Assembly: GCA_037951165.1 (NCBI GenBank) | Contig: JBBDHG010000004.1 | Coordinates: forward strand, 744,001 to 808,000 | Length of the DNA: 64,000 nucleotides | Reading direction: 5' to 3' | Origin: Lophius americanus | Taxonomy: Eukaryota; Chordata; Actinopteri; Lophiiformes; Lophiidae | Shown here: one piece after another, positions 10,816 to 25,221 of the stretch | Position numbering within the stretch: the stretch's first letter is position 1 | Layout of the letters: every line of letters starts with the position of its first letter | The notes under the pieces: model-generated | Told to the model about the DNA's origin: nothing | Databases searched by the model: none | Seen by the model: only the letters and a program-made list of their open reading frames with translations | Program-made: the position numbers and the translations under genes

Positions 10816-13671
10816 ACATACACTCAACAAAATTCAATAACATTGATTTCTTTTGTTTCTTCAGTCAGCTTATTTAAGGCTCAATTGCACTGAAAGATTT
10901 TCATGTCAGTTAGGTCACACTCCTGAATATATCCTGTTTGGAGGGCCCAGAGAAACCGTGTTATCCTCCCAAAGAGGGCAATTTCTAGGGGTCATTGACC
11001 AACTGCATCCATTATGTCATTGTTTAAGTTGAGGACTTAAAGTTTTATTTCTTGAAGCTAGATATTTCTGCCTGAGCTCAAGCCTACCCTTGATGCTGAC
11101 TCCACACTCTTGGCAGTTAATGATCTATGGGGACACATACAGGCTAGATCCTTCCTAAACATCCCAGGTTTTGAGTGATAAACCCTTGATCTCTGCAATA
11201 TTTCAACATAATTGGGGAAGAACTATGGACTGTATTGGGGTTTACTCGGGTCGTCCCTGGGAAGGCTGTTCCTAGGGGGTTAATACCCTTCTCCACTACC
11301 TCATCCTCCTCCTTTGTTCTGAATCTTTTACATTTTTTTCCAACCCTCCCCCCTCCTTCTTTCCTCCTCTTCTGATTAATTACAAGGTCAGTATAAACAA
11401 AAGGGAGCAGTTGTCCACATGTTCCGCTGTATCGCTTAGCCAAAGCTATAGCCAGTCTCCAGCCTTTCATTTATCATTACAAGACCCTAGTCCAACCAGA
11501 ACCACTGCCTGCCATGGACAGGGTGATTCCAATTAATATAATGGACTTGTGGGTTGATGTTTTTCTTAGCGCTCTCAATACTGCAGTCATTTATATGCTG
11601 ATTTGCCATTTTTCTGCATTGCTGGCAGCAGGATGCAACCTATAAATCCAAAAGGGGCTCCTGAGCACATAATTCATTAAGGACATGTTTTGTCCCAAAT
11701 CAAAACAAAGCCAAGGGAGTTGACATTGAGGATTCAGCCATTCTGAACCTTGGTGGCCTTGTGCATAATGACAGGGTGCAGCATCAGTCTGCTGGGATCG
11801 CTTGTCTCAGCAGTATCGTTTGACAAATTCTAATATTATCATGAATCATATGCAGTATTCAGTGGCAGTGGATGAACTGGAGACAGAATGAGTGATTGAT
11901 GCATTTTGTTCATAGAGTAGCCACACTAATTTAGTCAATGTCCACATTAGTGGCGTCATTGGTTCTGAATTAGACTCAATGAAAAACATTTACGTGGGAG
12001 GGGATCAAAAAGTAAGCATCTGTGGTGTTTCACTTTTGAGTTGTGTCTTTTGGTGTAATTTGATGCATTGCTATATAATATACAGTTTACTAGTTTACCA
12101 ACGTACCAGGAATACAAACACTGTTTTATCGTTCATTTTACATTGAACTTGGTGCTGTTGCCACAGAATATAAATTAAGAGGGGTGAGTATCCACACCAT
12201 AATGTGTATCTGTATCTAAACAACCGACTACCGTAAGTTATTTGTTTGTGTATTCTTACTCAGAACGGCTTGACTGAAACTGGAAGTGGGGGTTGCTTGG
12301 ATTATTGGGTTTTACCAGAAATTGATATAGGTTGTGTAAACATTCCACGCTTGACTAATAAATATTACAGAACAATGACAACTAGCAGAACATTGTCCTT
12401 CGTCACAAAAACAGAAATTGACAAATTTCTTGGTAAGTACTCAGCCAGGGCTTGTATCGATACCGATGATTTGTTTCAGATGCAGTTAAACACAAAATAC
12501 ACTTCAAACCTTTATCCAGATAAAACGTGCTTCAGAAATGAAAGCATCTTAGGCTTACACAGAGCTTTAACTTAAATGCCCCAATAATACAGTAATGATA
12601 TGACCATAACACACAGAAAATATACCTGGAATGTGCTGCTGCTATCATGCAGGAACATTCTTTGTATAACCACTTGCCTTACGTGTGTATGTTATTTAAA
12701 GATTAAGATTTGATCCCTCTCCAATAGCTAGATATTAAATACACTCTCATTTATATTCCTTTTAAAGACTGTAGAATTATTTCAAAATGTATATACATTA
12801 CATCATGTTATATTGAGTTGAAACTGAACAACTGCTAACATTGTCTTATCCTCAAGGTGAAGCAGAGGGGTTTTTACTCTTCATAGCCCCTCTTCTTCAT
12901 CTTCTTCAGGACAGTCGTTGACCAAAGCTGCTTTTTTGACCTGAGAAAAACTCGGTGTTTGAGTTTTTAAATATTTGCATCTGTGGTTGACAGCATTATT
13001 ATGTGTAAAGCTGTAGTATGATAGCGTACTGACAAATAGAATGAACCTCAGATACAGTTAGAAACAGATTGAGAGACATGGCACCCTTTCAAGGTCAGAG
13101 TCAGCGAGCCATGAGAAAGATTTAGTGCTGTAAATAAGAGCTCCGACCTTTCAGGGGAGCAGGATGAGTCATTTTTTTCAGCTCCCTCAAATCATCGTCC
13201 ACTTTCTTAGCCAGTGTTTGACATAGCAGGAATCAGTAAATGAACACGAATAGTGAGGATCTTAATAATATAACTTCTATTTAATTTTTGTCGTATTACA
13301 TTTTTTTATTACTATTAACTACTCAGTAGTAATAGTAGTTACAGTGGTCACAGAGGCTGATAATATTTGTAACTCCTGATGTTCACTAAAATTGCTCTCA
13401 ACAACAAGATATTCACATTTTTTGTACCTTTGGAGTTTGGGTGATTTTCAATCAATGGAAGATAAGATTTGATCATGTTTGAATAATTTACTTCTGTAAA
13501 ATGATGCGATCAGTGAAGTTAGTTGTTTGGATGCCAACAACAAACACTTGAAATATCATGCTTAAAATCCTTTAATATCATACTCATTCGTTGAGTCACT
13601 ACTTCTTGTTGAAAAATGTGTGCCACTTTACTCAATCCGTTTATAATGTGACCCAGTGGCAGCATTGTATA
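10816..13671. other. Long non-coding stretch with one weak exon candidate
   Basis: No repeat was recognised. A 109-codon open frame at 12246-12575 contains an acceptor-like TTCTTACTCAG (to 12263) and a donor-like GTAAGTAC at 12433 (see findings). The 108-codon minus frame at 11144-11470 has a basic, low-complexity middle and no known domain. The AT-balanced piece at 11510-11700 could be regulatory, but nothing in the sequence proves it. Confidence 0.45.
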
Positions 13672-13736
13672 TGCTTAAGGTTAAAGGTCCACACATGGAG
13701 CCCTGGGGGACACCTCAGATCAAAGGGGCTACTGAG
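13672..13736 (-). pseudogene. LINE reverse-transcriptase fragment (GVPQGS motif)
   Basis: The minus strand reads SVAPLI, a stop, then GVPQGSMCGPL, aligning with the fragment at 4197-4262 and with the VPQGS block of CR1/L2-type reverse transcriptases. It contains an in-frame stop, and nothing else of the element is recognisable nearby. Confidence 0.65.
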
Positions 13737-14485
13737 ACATTAACCATGGCTATATGGATACCTAATGATAAGAATCATCTGATACTTAATAAACAGACAT
13801 ATCTTACCTGATACAAACCATACAAGTTTAATAAGGATCAAATAGATTAAAAAAACAACAAAAAAACATGCTTTACCAAAAGGTTGAGCTAGTCTTATTA
13901 AAATTTTTTAATAAAATACAAAATTGCATCATGAAATAATGGTATTGGTTTGGTAATGTTTTTTTATTTTACTGTTTGAAACGTTCTTTACCGAACAATT
14001 TGTCATTTACGGTATATTTAGTGTCTAAGATATTAAATTGATAAATGCCTCAAAGAAATAAAATATGCAAAGATTTGTTTTCTTAGTGGGAACGTTAAAG
14101 GCCTTGAATGACATCTTATTAGTTACGCTCATTAAAAGTGAATCAACTGGTACCAACTGAGCCTGAATTTCTATTTCTTTCCCTTTTTGTGGTGTGGTGG
14201 GATTTTTTGTATTTTCTTTTCACCATTTTCTTATTCGGTACAAGTCTTTGGCAAAAGAAAAACTTTGGCATTATGCCCTTAATTTCCGGAGGTGATCTAC
14301 TTCTGTTGAGCCTTGGATGTGAACAAAAAAATAGAGGCGATATAAATAAATTACCACCTGAAAGAAGTATTGACATACTGTGAAACTTTGATTAAAGAGC
14401 AACGTCCCTCTGGTACTCCAGCTTCCTCTTACAGTCTAAAAGGATTCATTTTAGGTAAATCAGTACCTCTTAATTGCTATTAGTT
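13737..14485. other. AT-rich non-coding stretch
   Basis: Low-complexity A/T runs, especially 13840-13960. The two open frames at about 14140-14380 lie on opposite strands over the same bases and show no motif. Confidence 0.5.
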
Positions 14486-14637
14486 GTGAGTGACTGTGGG
14501 TGTCTTTGTGTTGGCCCTGTGATAAACTGGCAACTTGGCCAGTATGTAACCTGCATCCTGCCCAATGTCAGCTGGGATTGGATCTAGCTCTTCCGCGATC
14601 CAGCACAGGCTAAACAGTAAAAGAGAATGGATCTGAA
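14486..14637 (+). mobile_element. DANA/mermaid-like SINE, 3' half
   Basis: Forward-oriented blocks TGTTGGCCCTGTGATAAACT, GGCAACTTGGCCAGTATGTA, CCTGCATCCTGCCCAATGTC, AGCTGGGATTGGATCTAGCT and a final AGAGAATGGAT follow the 3' half of a widespread fish SINE. The tRNA-like head is absent. Confidence 0.75.
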
Positions 14638-14870
14638 TAGCGGAATATCTAGATGCATTGGATATCATTTATCTCACACAGATACAGAAAACATCAAGTT
14701 GAATGGTTCTGTAACTGCATACTGAATTGGAACCAGTAAACGGAATTTTGCCCCGGCTTGCATACATAATTGAATCATCTGGGATCCAATTGTCCATAGT
14801 GGTGGAAAAATCATGAGATCTCCATATCAGGATATTTTTTTATTAATTTATTTGATTGAAATAGAATTTT

Positions 14871-14980
14871 TACCTTCACCAACGAGGCATTGTGTTTTTT
14901 TGTTTCACTTCTGTGCGTTTGTTTGTTAATTTATTAGCAAGATCATAAAAAATCAGATTTGTATCAATTTTTTTTTCCTA
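14871..14980 (+). repeat. Dispersed 'caccaa...gtttgtttgt' repeat, copy 3
   Basis: TACCTTCACCAACGAGGCAT is followed by GTGCGTTTGTTTGTTAAT and TTATTAGCAAGATCATAAAA. This is the clearest of the three copies (others at 3591 and 10724). It is a familiar unclassified fish dispersed repeat with no coding content. Confidence 0.45.
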
Positions 14981-15204
14981 TGTTGACATATCCTACAAAT
15001 CATCGCATTTTTGTGCTGTTTTATTTGTTGCACCATAAAATAAAATAATAAAATATAAATCTGATTGCAGCAATGCTACCTTGTGGAACAATGCTGTCTT
15101 GAAACTCTCAGTTTTCATTTTCATCTGAACTCCAGATCCATGTCAAAACGTGACTTACTCTTCTTTGACTCAAGATCAGCCCTCGCACAAATTTAAACCC
15201 ACTA

Positions 15205-15302
15205 TGCTTCCCAGGTGCTTCTGAGGAGCAGACCACTCCTCCCTCAGGCATGGGTCAAATGCAGAACTTGAATTTCCCTTATGATAGATAAAGTATCAAT
15301 TA
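15205..15302 (+). mobile_element. SINE 3' end
   Basis: CCACTCCTCCCTCAGGCATG, GGTCAAATGCAGAACTTGAA and TTTCCCTTATGATAGATAAA correspond to the 3' part of the SINE family at 10013. The last block (aatttccc..ataaagtatc) is the LINE-derived tail used for retrotransposition. The tRNA-like head was not found. Confidence 0.6.
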
Positions 15303-17022
15303 TCCACACTTTTTTCACAACACAAGAAATCTTATGATCCTATAAATTGTATTTCCAGCAGAGAACACCAGTGAGCCGCCGGTCTCCCATTACATTGAAG
15401 AGGGAGGCACATCACTCCTGTATCACTTGTCAATAAAGAAGTTCACCCCTGGGAGTCTGGACTAGAGAATAGCTTAATAAAGCACACTTCAAATAACATT
15501 TGGAGTCTTGTAATAAATCACAATTACTCCTGGCACAGAACACAACAAGATGAATGTCCATCTTTGTAAGATTCAGTATCTGTTATTCTGAAGAACTGCC
15601 TTGATCATTTTTATACATTATTCAGAAGAAAATGCATCTTACAATACAAATCTAGGATAGGCATGATTTATCCAAGTGAATAATTTCACATTTCTAATGT
15701 TTATGGAGTATTGATGGTCATATGATTTTGCCTGTTGAAGCCCTTTTTATTAGATAGCTGCTTATTCCAGTGCAAACGCAACCAAACCCGGCACCTTCCA
15801 AAATAACTTTAGAATTTTTTAACTTTAGAATCTGCTAAAACAGATTGTGAAACAATTATGAAATAATTGTTTACTCCTCTGATTCCTTGCCTTCTTGTCA
15901 CAAACATCTCTCTGCCTCTCACTCTCTTCATTTCTGCATTCACCGTCCAGCTTGCCCATCCATCGCTGCTGTAATTAGTGTCCTGCATTGGGATTCGGAT
16001 CCACCCAGAAGTTTAGTGAGTTCTTGTCGGGCCCATGCTTCAACATTCCACCAAATTTTACCAGTCCAGTAGTTTCTACATTGCTCTGCTTTGGGGGGAA
16101 TTTAGGGATTCAGTTTAAAACTTAAGCTGTTCAAAATTGTTAAAATAGTGTAAAGTGAAATGTGTCAAACATGATGTGTAGTTCCTTTAATCAGTGTTGT
16201 TGGTTGAATAATATATAGTATAGTTACAGAAATTGTACATTCACCAAGAGTCAGCATTTACAATAGATGTTTAACATCGCTTTTCACATCTTTCTCTTAC
16301 AGTTTTATATTTTACTGTTGTTGTTTGTTGCTGGTTTATATTCTAACTCATGCTTCTTCTCAAGCATGGATGCTGTTTTTTTTATGTTAGGCCCACCCTT
16401 CTTTCTATGTTTTATTAATTTTATCCACTTATACAGAAGTGGAATGGAATTTGATCAAAATCTTTGAATACAATCTGCTTGTCACAGACCTTCTCCCTGT
16501 AACCTTGACATTTCTCAAGTTCTTAAGTAGCACAGCGTGACCAAAGGCTTTGCGTGAAAGCTGAAACAAGCAGACATAATTTAATGGAAATAAAACTTCC
16601 TCCTGGTTGAAGTAACCTGCAAAAATGGTTCTGTAAAATGTGTTTCTTCCATCAATAGGGATCCTGAGATTGAGTTGCATGGGTGCTTCTTCAATGGTGC
16701 TTCAAATCCATCATGTATTTGTAATCTTCCGCATTATATAAACCTGAACAAAATATAAGAATTTCAAATGAAAAACACATACACGTGTTTGCCTAATTTA
16801 TTTACACACATTTTGCAGATTGCTACTTTGGCTTTTTGCACACCTTTGGGGAAAAAGGAGTCCACTTTAGGCAGTCCGATCAGAATCATCAGTGTGAGCT
16901 TGATGAATCAGACAGCAGCTCATGTCAAAGCTTCTAAAGTCACCAGTTGGTGAAAACCCCTCCTTCCTTTCCCCCTACATTAAGGCTGCTTTTTGTTTTC
17001 ACAATTATCCTGTTTGCCCATC
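15303..17022. other. Non-coding stretch, nothing recognised
   Basis: No element or credible exon seen. Open frames of 60-83 codons lack motifs. Confidence 0.5.
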
Positions 17023-17165
17023 GTTTAGCCCAACTTTCTTCTTTCATCAGGTTCTTTTATCGCCTCTATTTGTGTCATTTTCATCTTCTTGTTCTTATTT
17101 TCATCCCTTCTCTTATTCCTTCCTCTTACTTCTTCCTTATCCTCACCGCTCTGTTTCTTTAATTG
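17023..17165. repeat. Pyrimidine-rich tract
   Basis: About 140 bases of mainly C and T, with TTCTTC- and TCCTTC-type words, on the + strand. Open frames on both strands here arise from the biased composition. Such tracts can form triplex DNA, but that is not shown. Confidence 0.6.
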
Positions 17166-17645
17166 ACCCTCCGTCAATGCTCTGTGCCCCGTATGCCACA
17201 ACCATTTCATCCTGCACATAATGGGATTTTCCAAAAAGATAAGTAAATAGATTATCTTGTGTCCTCCCTCACAGACATTTGTCCTTTCTTTCCATTTTGG
17301 CGCCTTATCTACATCACTTGAATGCATTCACCGCCTCCACTACGCTTAAACCAATACATACATAGAATTTCTCAATGCTCACTGCATTTGGTCTTTTGTA
17401 TCAGGAGGTTCTGGAAAGGTGACTTGTTTCCTCCCCATCATTAAAAGCTAATCGTCTGGGAGAATATTCAAGGTTTCCATTGTTGTTGACTTTCACCTTT
17501 TTTTCCCCTCAATATGAATATAATCCACAGGATTTGCTATTCTAATTTCAGTGCCTGTAGAGTTGAATATCTGAAGAACATTGTATAATATGTGCATTAT
17601 AATATATGGCACATGAATTATACTCCCTGCATATTGTTCTATCCA

Positions 17646-17700
17646 CGTTCTTCTAAAATAAAAATAAAAGATAAAAATAAAAAAACAAACAAAACAACAG
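17646..17700. repeat. A-rich low-complexity tract
   Basis: AAATAAAAATAAAAG-type and AACAAAC-type words. It could be an old retroelement tail, but no element body was identified next to it. Confidence 0.6.
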
Positions 17701-18496
17701 GCTTGACAGTAATTTGTAATGGCTATGGTGGACGGTTTTCAAGACAGACCAAGCTATGGAGAGACTGAGCGAGAATGAGGGGGAGGAAAAGAGAATGGAA
17801 ATGTCAAAGTAGATCATTGCACGAGTAGACATATCGTCCCATTCGCTCCTGAACAGGCTTCCCTAAAGGTCACGTCAATATTTCTCCAGTTTTTCCAACT
17901 TGCCATTAATCATTTGGTCGTACATCTGTCATCATAGTCGGATAATGAGAAAGACATAGATCATTTCTTCCTCTGGCTCCAGAAAAACCCTAATGTTTAA
18001 AAACAACAACAACAACAATTACAATAACAACAAAAACAAAACAAGCTGTTTGATTGCTTCTCTGTTTCTCTCGAAGGATCCTTTTGTCCTGAAATGTTTT
18101 CCTTTGGCTTGGAGATTTGAGCATGAACTGTTAAGATCATTCGATGGAGCCACTTAAATGGTCTAATATGAATCATTTGATATGCATAAAAATAAAAATA
18201 AAAATGAACAAAAAATTAGCAGGCATGATCAGTGAAGTCCAGAAACTTCTTTTCGGCATTTTGTTTACACTTAGAATATTTGACCGTGATTGGTCTCCAT
18301 TGGTATCAGTGGAACAGCGTCGGGATTGGTCATCCAATGTTTGCCTTTCAGACGGTACAGGCTACATAGAGCACGATCCAACAATATTAATGACTAACAT
18401 GGGATCTCCCTCCTTTCTTTGATAAATTCTTTGATTGAGTGCACAAACTAAGACCAAGGACTAGTATTTCTCAAATCAATCTATTTTTTAATCAAT
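17701..18496. other. Non-coding stretch with an (AAC)n patch
   Basis: An imperfect AAC trinucleotide repeat lies at about 18001-18045. The rest is unremarkable; the 92-codon frame at 18144-18422 has no motif. Confidence 0.5.
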
Positions 18497-18578
18497 CGTT
18501 TATTCCTTATCCATAACCGCGTGTCCTCTTCAGGGTCGCGGGGACTGGAGCCTTTCCCAGATGGAATTGAGCGAGAAA
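18497..18578 (-). mobile_element. DANA/mermaid-like SINE fragment
   Basis: In reverse orientation it carries CCTCTTCAGGGTCGCGGGGA, CTGGAGCCTTTCCCAGATGG and ATTGAGCGAGAA. These match the part of the fish SINE that reads, on its own strand, 'cccaatgtcagctgggat' at 14486-14637. Short fragment. Confidence 0.6.
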
Positions 18579-19066
18579 TCACAACAATTGTTTGTTGCTT
18601 CCCAAACAGAACAAGTAGACCGAAGTCTTTATTCATTCATTCATACATTCCTTATAACAAAGAGAATGATAACACTGAAGCTGTTATTTTTTGTAACTCA
18701 CCCTGATCATGCATGCCCATAAATCATCATGTTAGTGAATAGATGACAGTTTGGATCAATGAAGCTCCGCTTTAACAAATAACCACTCATTAACCTTTTG
18801 TAAATTTAAAGAAATATGCAACTGGGACCATTTTATTCAGCTGACTGCACGAAAAATTATTTCAGTTTCCTTTTCACATTTAAGGAAGGGAAATATAAAA
18901 GCCCTAAATATTTGCGACACACATTGTTCTGAAAAATGATTTGACCCTTTGTTTATGTAAAACAATTTTAAAAAAATTATATTGCATCAGAGACTCAATT
19001 CAAATATAACATGATTATATTGGTAACTATATTTATTGAACCAAAAGGGTTCAAACGAATTGGCCT

Positions 19067-19468
19067 GTGTGGAAAAAGAATGTGCTGCCTCAGAAAAATA
19101 AACAAGAAACAAAACCCTCACATATTTTATCTGGTTTAAGCAAGATTAGATTCACCCAGGCCGGATTTTTACCAGCCTTGTTCAATGAAAGCATCAGCTT
19201 AACAGACCATTTTCAGAAGATGGAAGTTGGCTGGAAGATCTTACCACTAGCAAGTTATCTCAAAATCAAAAGAAATTCCAGAATATATGAGCAGGAAGGA
19301 TTGCAAAGCTGTTTCTGCCTCGCTATGTCTGGTACTGCACAGATCCTCACATCTATTTCCAGATTATGTGCCAAATTAAGACATATATGCTGCAAATGGA
19401 AAAGACTTCGAACAATTGTGAGCCCTGCCAGAAATATTTGTCATTCTGAAATCACTCCAAGAGCATGA
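19067..19468 (+). other. Open reading frame of 133 codons, unrecognised
   Basis: The frame begins MWKKNVLPQKNK and ends SEITPRA. Lysine and serine are common, with cysteine pairs (CFCLAMS, HICCKWK) in the second half. I see no signal peptide, domain or splice-flanked boundary and no related copy in the window. A frame of this length can arise by chance in 64 kb, and part of an unknown element is also possible. Confidence 0.15.
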
Positions 19469-19608
19469 CACAGACTACTGAACCATATCAAACACATCAG
19501 GAACTGCAAGCCTCTCACACCTCAACAAAAGGTCAGTGTTTATGGCAAAAAATTCTGTAAAAAATTTAAGGCTGAGGAAAACACTTTCCTTCAGACAAAG
19601 GCAGACAA

Positions 19609-19639
<31 letters not shown>
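19609..19639. repeat. Poly-G tract of 31 bases
   Basis: An uninterrupted run of 31 G on the + strand. It is real low-complexity sequence or a sequencing/assembly expansion. A second run of 25 G is at 39462. Runs like this could form G-quadruplexes. Confidence 0.9.
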
Positions 19640-19643
<4 letters not shown>

Positions 19644-22600
19644 TTCTGAAGTAGAATGTATCCATTTATCATAAGAATTTGTTAACATTTTTTTCCGCTA
19701 AAGGTGAAATAAGCAGCTTTTTATTTCCAGGGGGGTGTATGACGTCATGTTGCTGATTGAAGTATCAGGTTTTGACTTATTAGTTAAATTATTATTCAAT
19801 GGTTCCACTTTTTTTTTACTTAAGTTGCTCTTGTTTTATGTTAAATTAAACTTTAAGATACGGTACTGTTTAGTAGGAGATACAAAAAAAATATCAGGAT
19901 GCCCAATGCTTATTCACCGGACCATAACTATAATACAAATTGCTAGCACTTCAGTGCAAATATGATAATCGGTCACTGAAATGTCTCAATTTATCAAATT
20001 AGTTCCAACCAGATTTATTTTTCGGTTGGAGCTATGAATTTTATCTATATTCAAGAATTATTTTTGAAAGTGGTTGCGGTGGTCACACACTGTAGCCTTG
20101 GCATTCAAAGTGTTATGTCCGCAAGACTTGACAGAAATGAGCCCAAATAGGTGAAGCCCACTGTGACAGAAGACCTGGCAGAGATCATGGGCTGTAATGA
20201 GATCTGTGGAGGATGAATGCAACCAGCACAGCAATAATAAAGAGAATTAAAGTGGAAGTAGTACACATCATGTCTCGTGAAAAACAAAGTTGTTGGGTTT
20301 TCAGGCTGGGTATAAATTAAATGTTTGATTGCCGCTGCGCTGCAGTGTGTGTTAGAAACTTGTTTTTTCCTGACAGGTGTTTGAGCTGTGGGTTGATGAT
20401 TGAGCACGCTCTTCTGCATCAGTAGCCATTATGAAGCAATGTGCATGTTTATGTGTTTGTGTGTGTTTGTGTGTGTGTGTGTATTTCTGTATTACGCATG
20501 CGGTTGGAAGTATACGTCAGATAATGTGTATTTGAGTTAAATGGAATATCCCGCTCATGTCTCGCTGAGTACCGAATTGTCACACTCCCATGACCCTTGT
20601 GAAAACACTGTCAAAGCACAGATTTACTGTGCATGAAACATTTACATGATTATTACTTGTGGGTGTGCATGGTGCAGTTTGCTCTCTGCACACCACATTT
20701 TCATTACTTTACTTCATTTCTGACTTCCATGTTTCATTTATTTACTCATTTATATTCAGTTCTCGAGCCATGTAATCATAGATAATGCATCAAATCAGAA
20801 TGATTCAATTACAGGATGAATATGCTACACTGCCTACCATCCCTTTTCACATTGATGATTTCAGCTGTTTTCATTTTCATTTTAACTGAGGCAGTATGAG
20901 TCTATTGTTGCCCATTGATTAATGTTTTCTTTTATATTGGAGAACCACAGCTCATTACATGACTCATAAGAAATCACCTTTGTTCAGGAGATAAATCAGA
21001 TGTTTTTGATTCATGCAGTACCAGGCAGGTCCATTGCTTGCCCTTTTTGTAGATATCTATACTAAATAGCAGGAACCCGCAGACACTCAGAAAAGTAAAT
21101 CCGTCTTTGAATTAGAGATTTTGGAGGAATTGAGTCAAAAAATATTTATTGTGTTCCTGTTGCTTACTGTTCATTTAGAACGCAGAACCATTTCTAAAGC
21201 AGGTTGAAAGATGTTTGTTTCATGGGCTGTATCAATTGAGCCTTTAGAGTTTGGCTATCAATGGTCTTATTGAAAAAAAAGAAAAAAAGAGGTGGCATAA
21301 CAATATAGCTTGAGTTTCTCTTTTATGGTTTAGTTATAACAGTATAATTATGTTCCAATAATTTAACTATAATTGAATCAAATAAGAGTGATTGCTGCCA
21401 ATTAATTCTAAACTATTAACATTTAATGTATGAACTAATTAACCTTAACCCTAAACTTAAGCATTGGACGGCTGTAGTAATGAAATAGCACTTGTTCCAA
21501 ATTTCTTCATGGAACAAACACAGACGTTTATTTTTCACTCTTATTTTTCATTGACTTTCACAGAACTTCTAAAGGAACATAAAGGTTATTTTTATGGTTC
21601 ACCCAATTAAACATGTATTGCTTCCTGCCCACCATATTACAAAGAAATAAACATTTGTGCTTATTTCTTATGATGTGCGTAGGAAACTTAAAATAATTAA
21701 ATCACTGGAATCTGTAGTTAGTACGGTACATCTAGTGCCTGGAAGCAAATACACTGATGGGCCCAGAGAGCGTGGAGAGTACAACAGGGTCTTTTAGGAG
21801 TTATGAAACAGTAATGGACATTGACTTCTATTTATAGCAGGACCAACTACAGATGGTGAATAGAAAGCTGAATAAAGAGGTCGAAATAACAGAGCCACTG
21901 GCAGTGATCTTATAAACTCTATGTCCTGGACTGATCTATAAAGCAGTCCATTATCTCATTGAAAATAGTTTACTAGCTAAATAAAAGGCTTAGATACTAT
22001 TTTGATTACTTTTTCGTAAAAATGTTTTTTGACCATTGTAATTCTTAGATTCCTGTTTGTCTCCAAATGATAATCAACCAAGCCGCATTTTCTTCCAAAT
22101 TCATTTCAACTTTGATAGGATTTCCAGGAAATCAGCAAAATAAAGTTCAAATGAATGCACATTAATTATGCTAATATCAGTAGTTGGGTGCAGTCAGGTG
22201 CCCTGAAACCATTACATGATTCATGGCATTAGTCAATTGTTCCAGGGCTCAAAAAAAGATTTAAGAAATGTGTTGTAAAGTTGCTGTTGTGCTTTACTCA
22301 GGAGGTATAAATTTTTTTGCAGTGCAATCGGTACATTAGGTGACTGTCTGAGTGAACAGACATTTATATTCTTGAAAGTCATGGCAACATACAGACTAAG
22401 CAATCTATAATCACTATTCGAACCACAACATCTTATACAGTTGGGACAATGGGAAAAAATGTTTTTATAATTCATCTTCCAATGCTGTCCGGGCAATGCC
22501 ATAAAGCCACAACATGATTTATTCATCTTTCTTTAGACATATACAAGAATTATGCCCCATTTTAAGAAATCCCTGAAGGGAATTATTCATACTCTATGAT

Positions 22601-23190
22601 TGGACCATCAATACTGAAGGTAAGTGAAAGTCGCTTTGACAGTTTTACGGGTTGGTAGGTTTTCTTGTTGTACTACCATTGCTTCACAAAGCCCTGTAAT
22701 GCTCTAGCCATAAGTACTAATCTTCTTGTATCATGAGGACCAGTGCAAAAGACAGCAAATGTAATCAGAGCTGCATTAGACTGAATTTGACCTCCACCTG
22801 CTTGTTTCCAAGCAGCCTGCTTCCCATTGGCCTTCCTTTACAGGTTGTATTTATCAATCTATCTGGAATATAGACTGTTTGTGATTTATAAAATGACTGA
22901 AGTAATTCAGGTTGTTACATCTGAGATGTAAAATTGGCCAGGATTTCAAATACATTATAAATGTTATTAACATAATTTGTTTGTTTGCTCCGTGCTATGT
23001 TGGTTATATACAGTATTCAACACTAATAACATACTCCTCTGTTATGGATGTTGCTATATAATAGTGATGGACTTTGCCCGACCAAATCATTTTCTTTGGT
23101 ACTTCAAAGTCTTTTGCTATTGTACAAGGAATGTCTTCAAATAGCGAATCTGAAGTTGGATATAGGGATGATGTATGACATTAAACTCAC
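19640..23190. other. Repeat-poor block, possible regulatory DNA
   Basis: About 3.5 kb with hardly any recognisable transposon, apart from a (GT)n tract at about 20458-20482. Several parts, for example 20600-20960, 21080-21250, 22090-22250 and 22720-22850, have even base use and many ATTA and CATTA words. ATGCTAAT, a POU-like octamer, lies at about 22168-22175. Conservation cannot be judged from one sequence, so any enhancer role is inference. Confidence 0.35.
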
Positions 23191-23685
23191 TGTTCCCTTT
23201 CAAAGCACTTTCTGGCTTAGTTCCTAGTATCATTGCTGAGTTGCTGCTCCAGGACACAGCCTCAGATCTTTGTGCAGGACTCTTCTGGCTTTTCCTGAGT
23301 CCCGATCAAGACTAATGGCAACAAAGCTTTTTTTGGTCAAGGCACCTCAGCTCCAGAACTCCCCGCCTGAGGATATGATATTTGCTGAATCAGTAACTTC
23401 TTTTTAAATTACCTCTCAAAACATATCTCTTTTTAAAAAAAAATAAATAAAAAAGTACTTTATTAACTCTTGTCAGCAATTTTATTGTATACATAACTTT
23501 TATTGTTCTTTTTTCTAGAACTACTCATCTTAATTGTTGGGAGAGAAGAGTTTTTTTCATTTTACTTAATTTTTTTGTGTTTAAGTGGCATGGTTTTACT
23601 TCCCTTTTCCTACTATGTTTTTAAATTTAAACTACCATTGAAAGCACTTTGATTTGAGAAGCACTACATCGATAAAGTTGATATG
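23191..23685 (+). mobile_element. CR1/L2-type LINE, 3' end
   Basis: The + strand reads FKALSGLVPSIIAELL, then after a frameshift KTNGNKAF and VKAPQLQNSPPEDMIFAES. These match the conserved end of L2-type LINE proteins (alignments 'KALHGLAP..I.ELL' and 'APQLWNSLPE.IR'). The 3' UTR follows and closes with GAAAGCACTTTGATTTGAGA and GCACTACATCGATAAAG, the usual 'aaagcgctatataaataaa' LINE end in diverged form. The element is truncated at the 5' side and has frameshifts. Confidence 0.7.
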
Positions 23686-23689
23686 TTCT

Positions 23690-25198
<1,509 letters not shown>

Positions 25199-25221
25199 CG
25201 TTATTAATCTCCAAAGGTCTG

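Noticed and set aside
11144..11470. 108-codon minus frame
   Set aside because: Its basic, glycine-rich centre reflects a CT-rich + strand. No domain, splice site or start context supports it.
14138..14383. Frames on both strands over the same bases
   Set aside because: Mutual antisense shadows with no motif on either strand.
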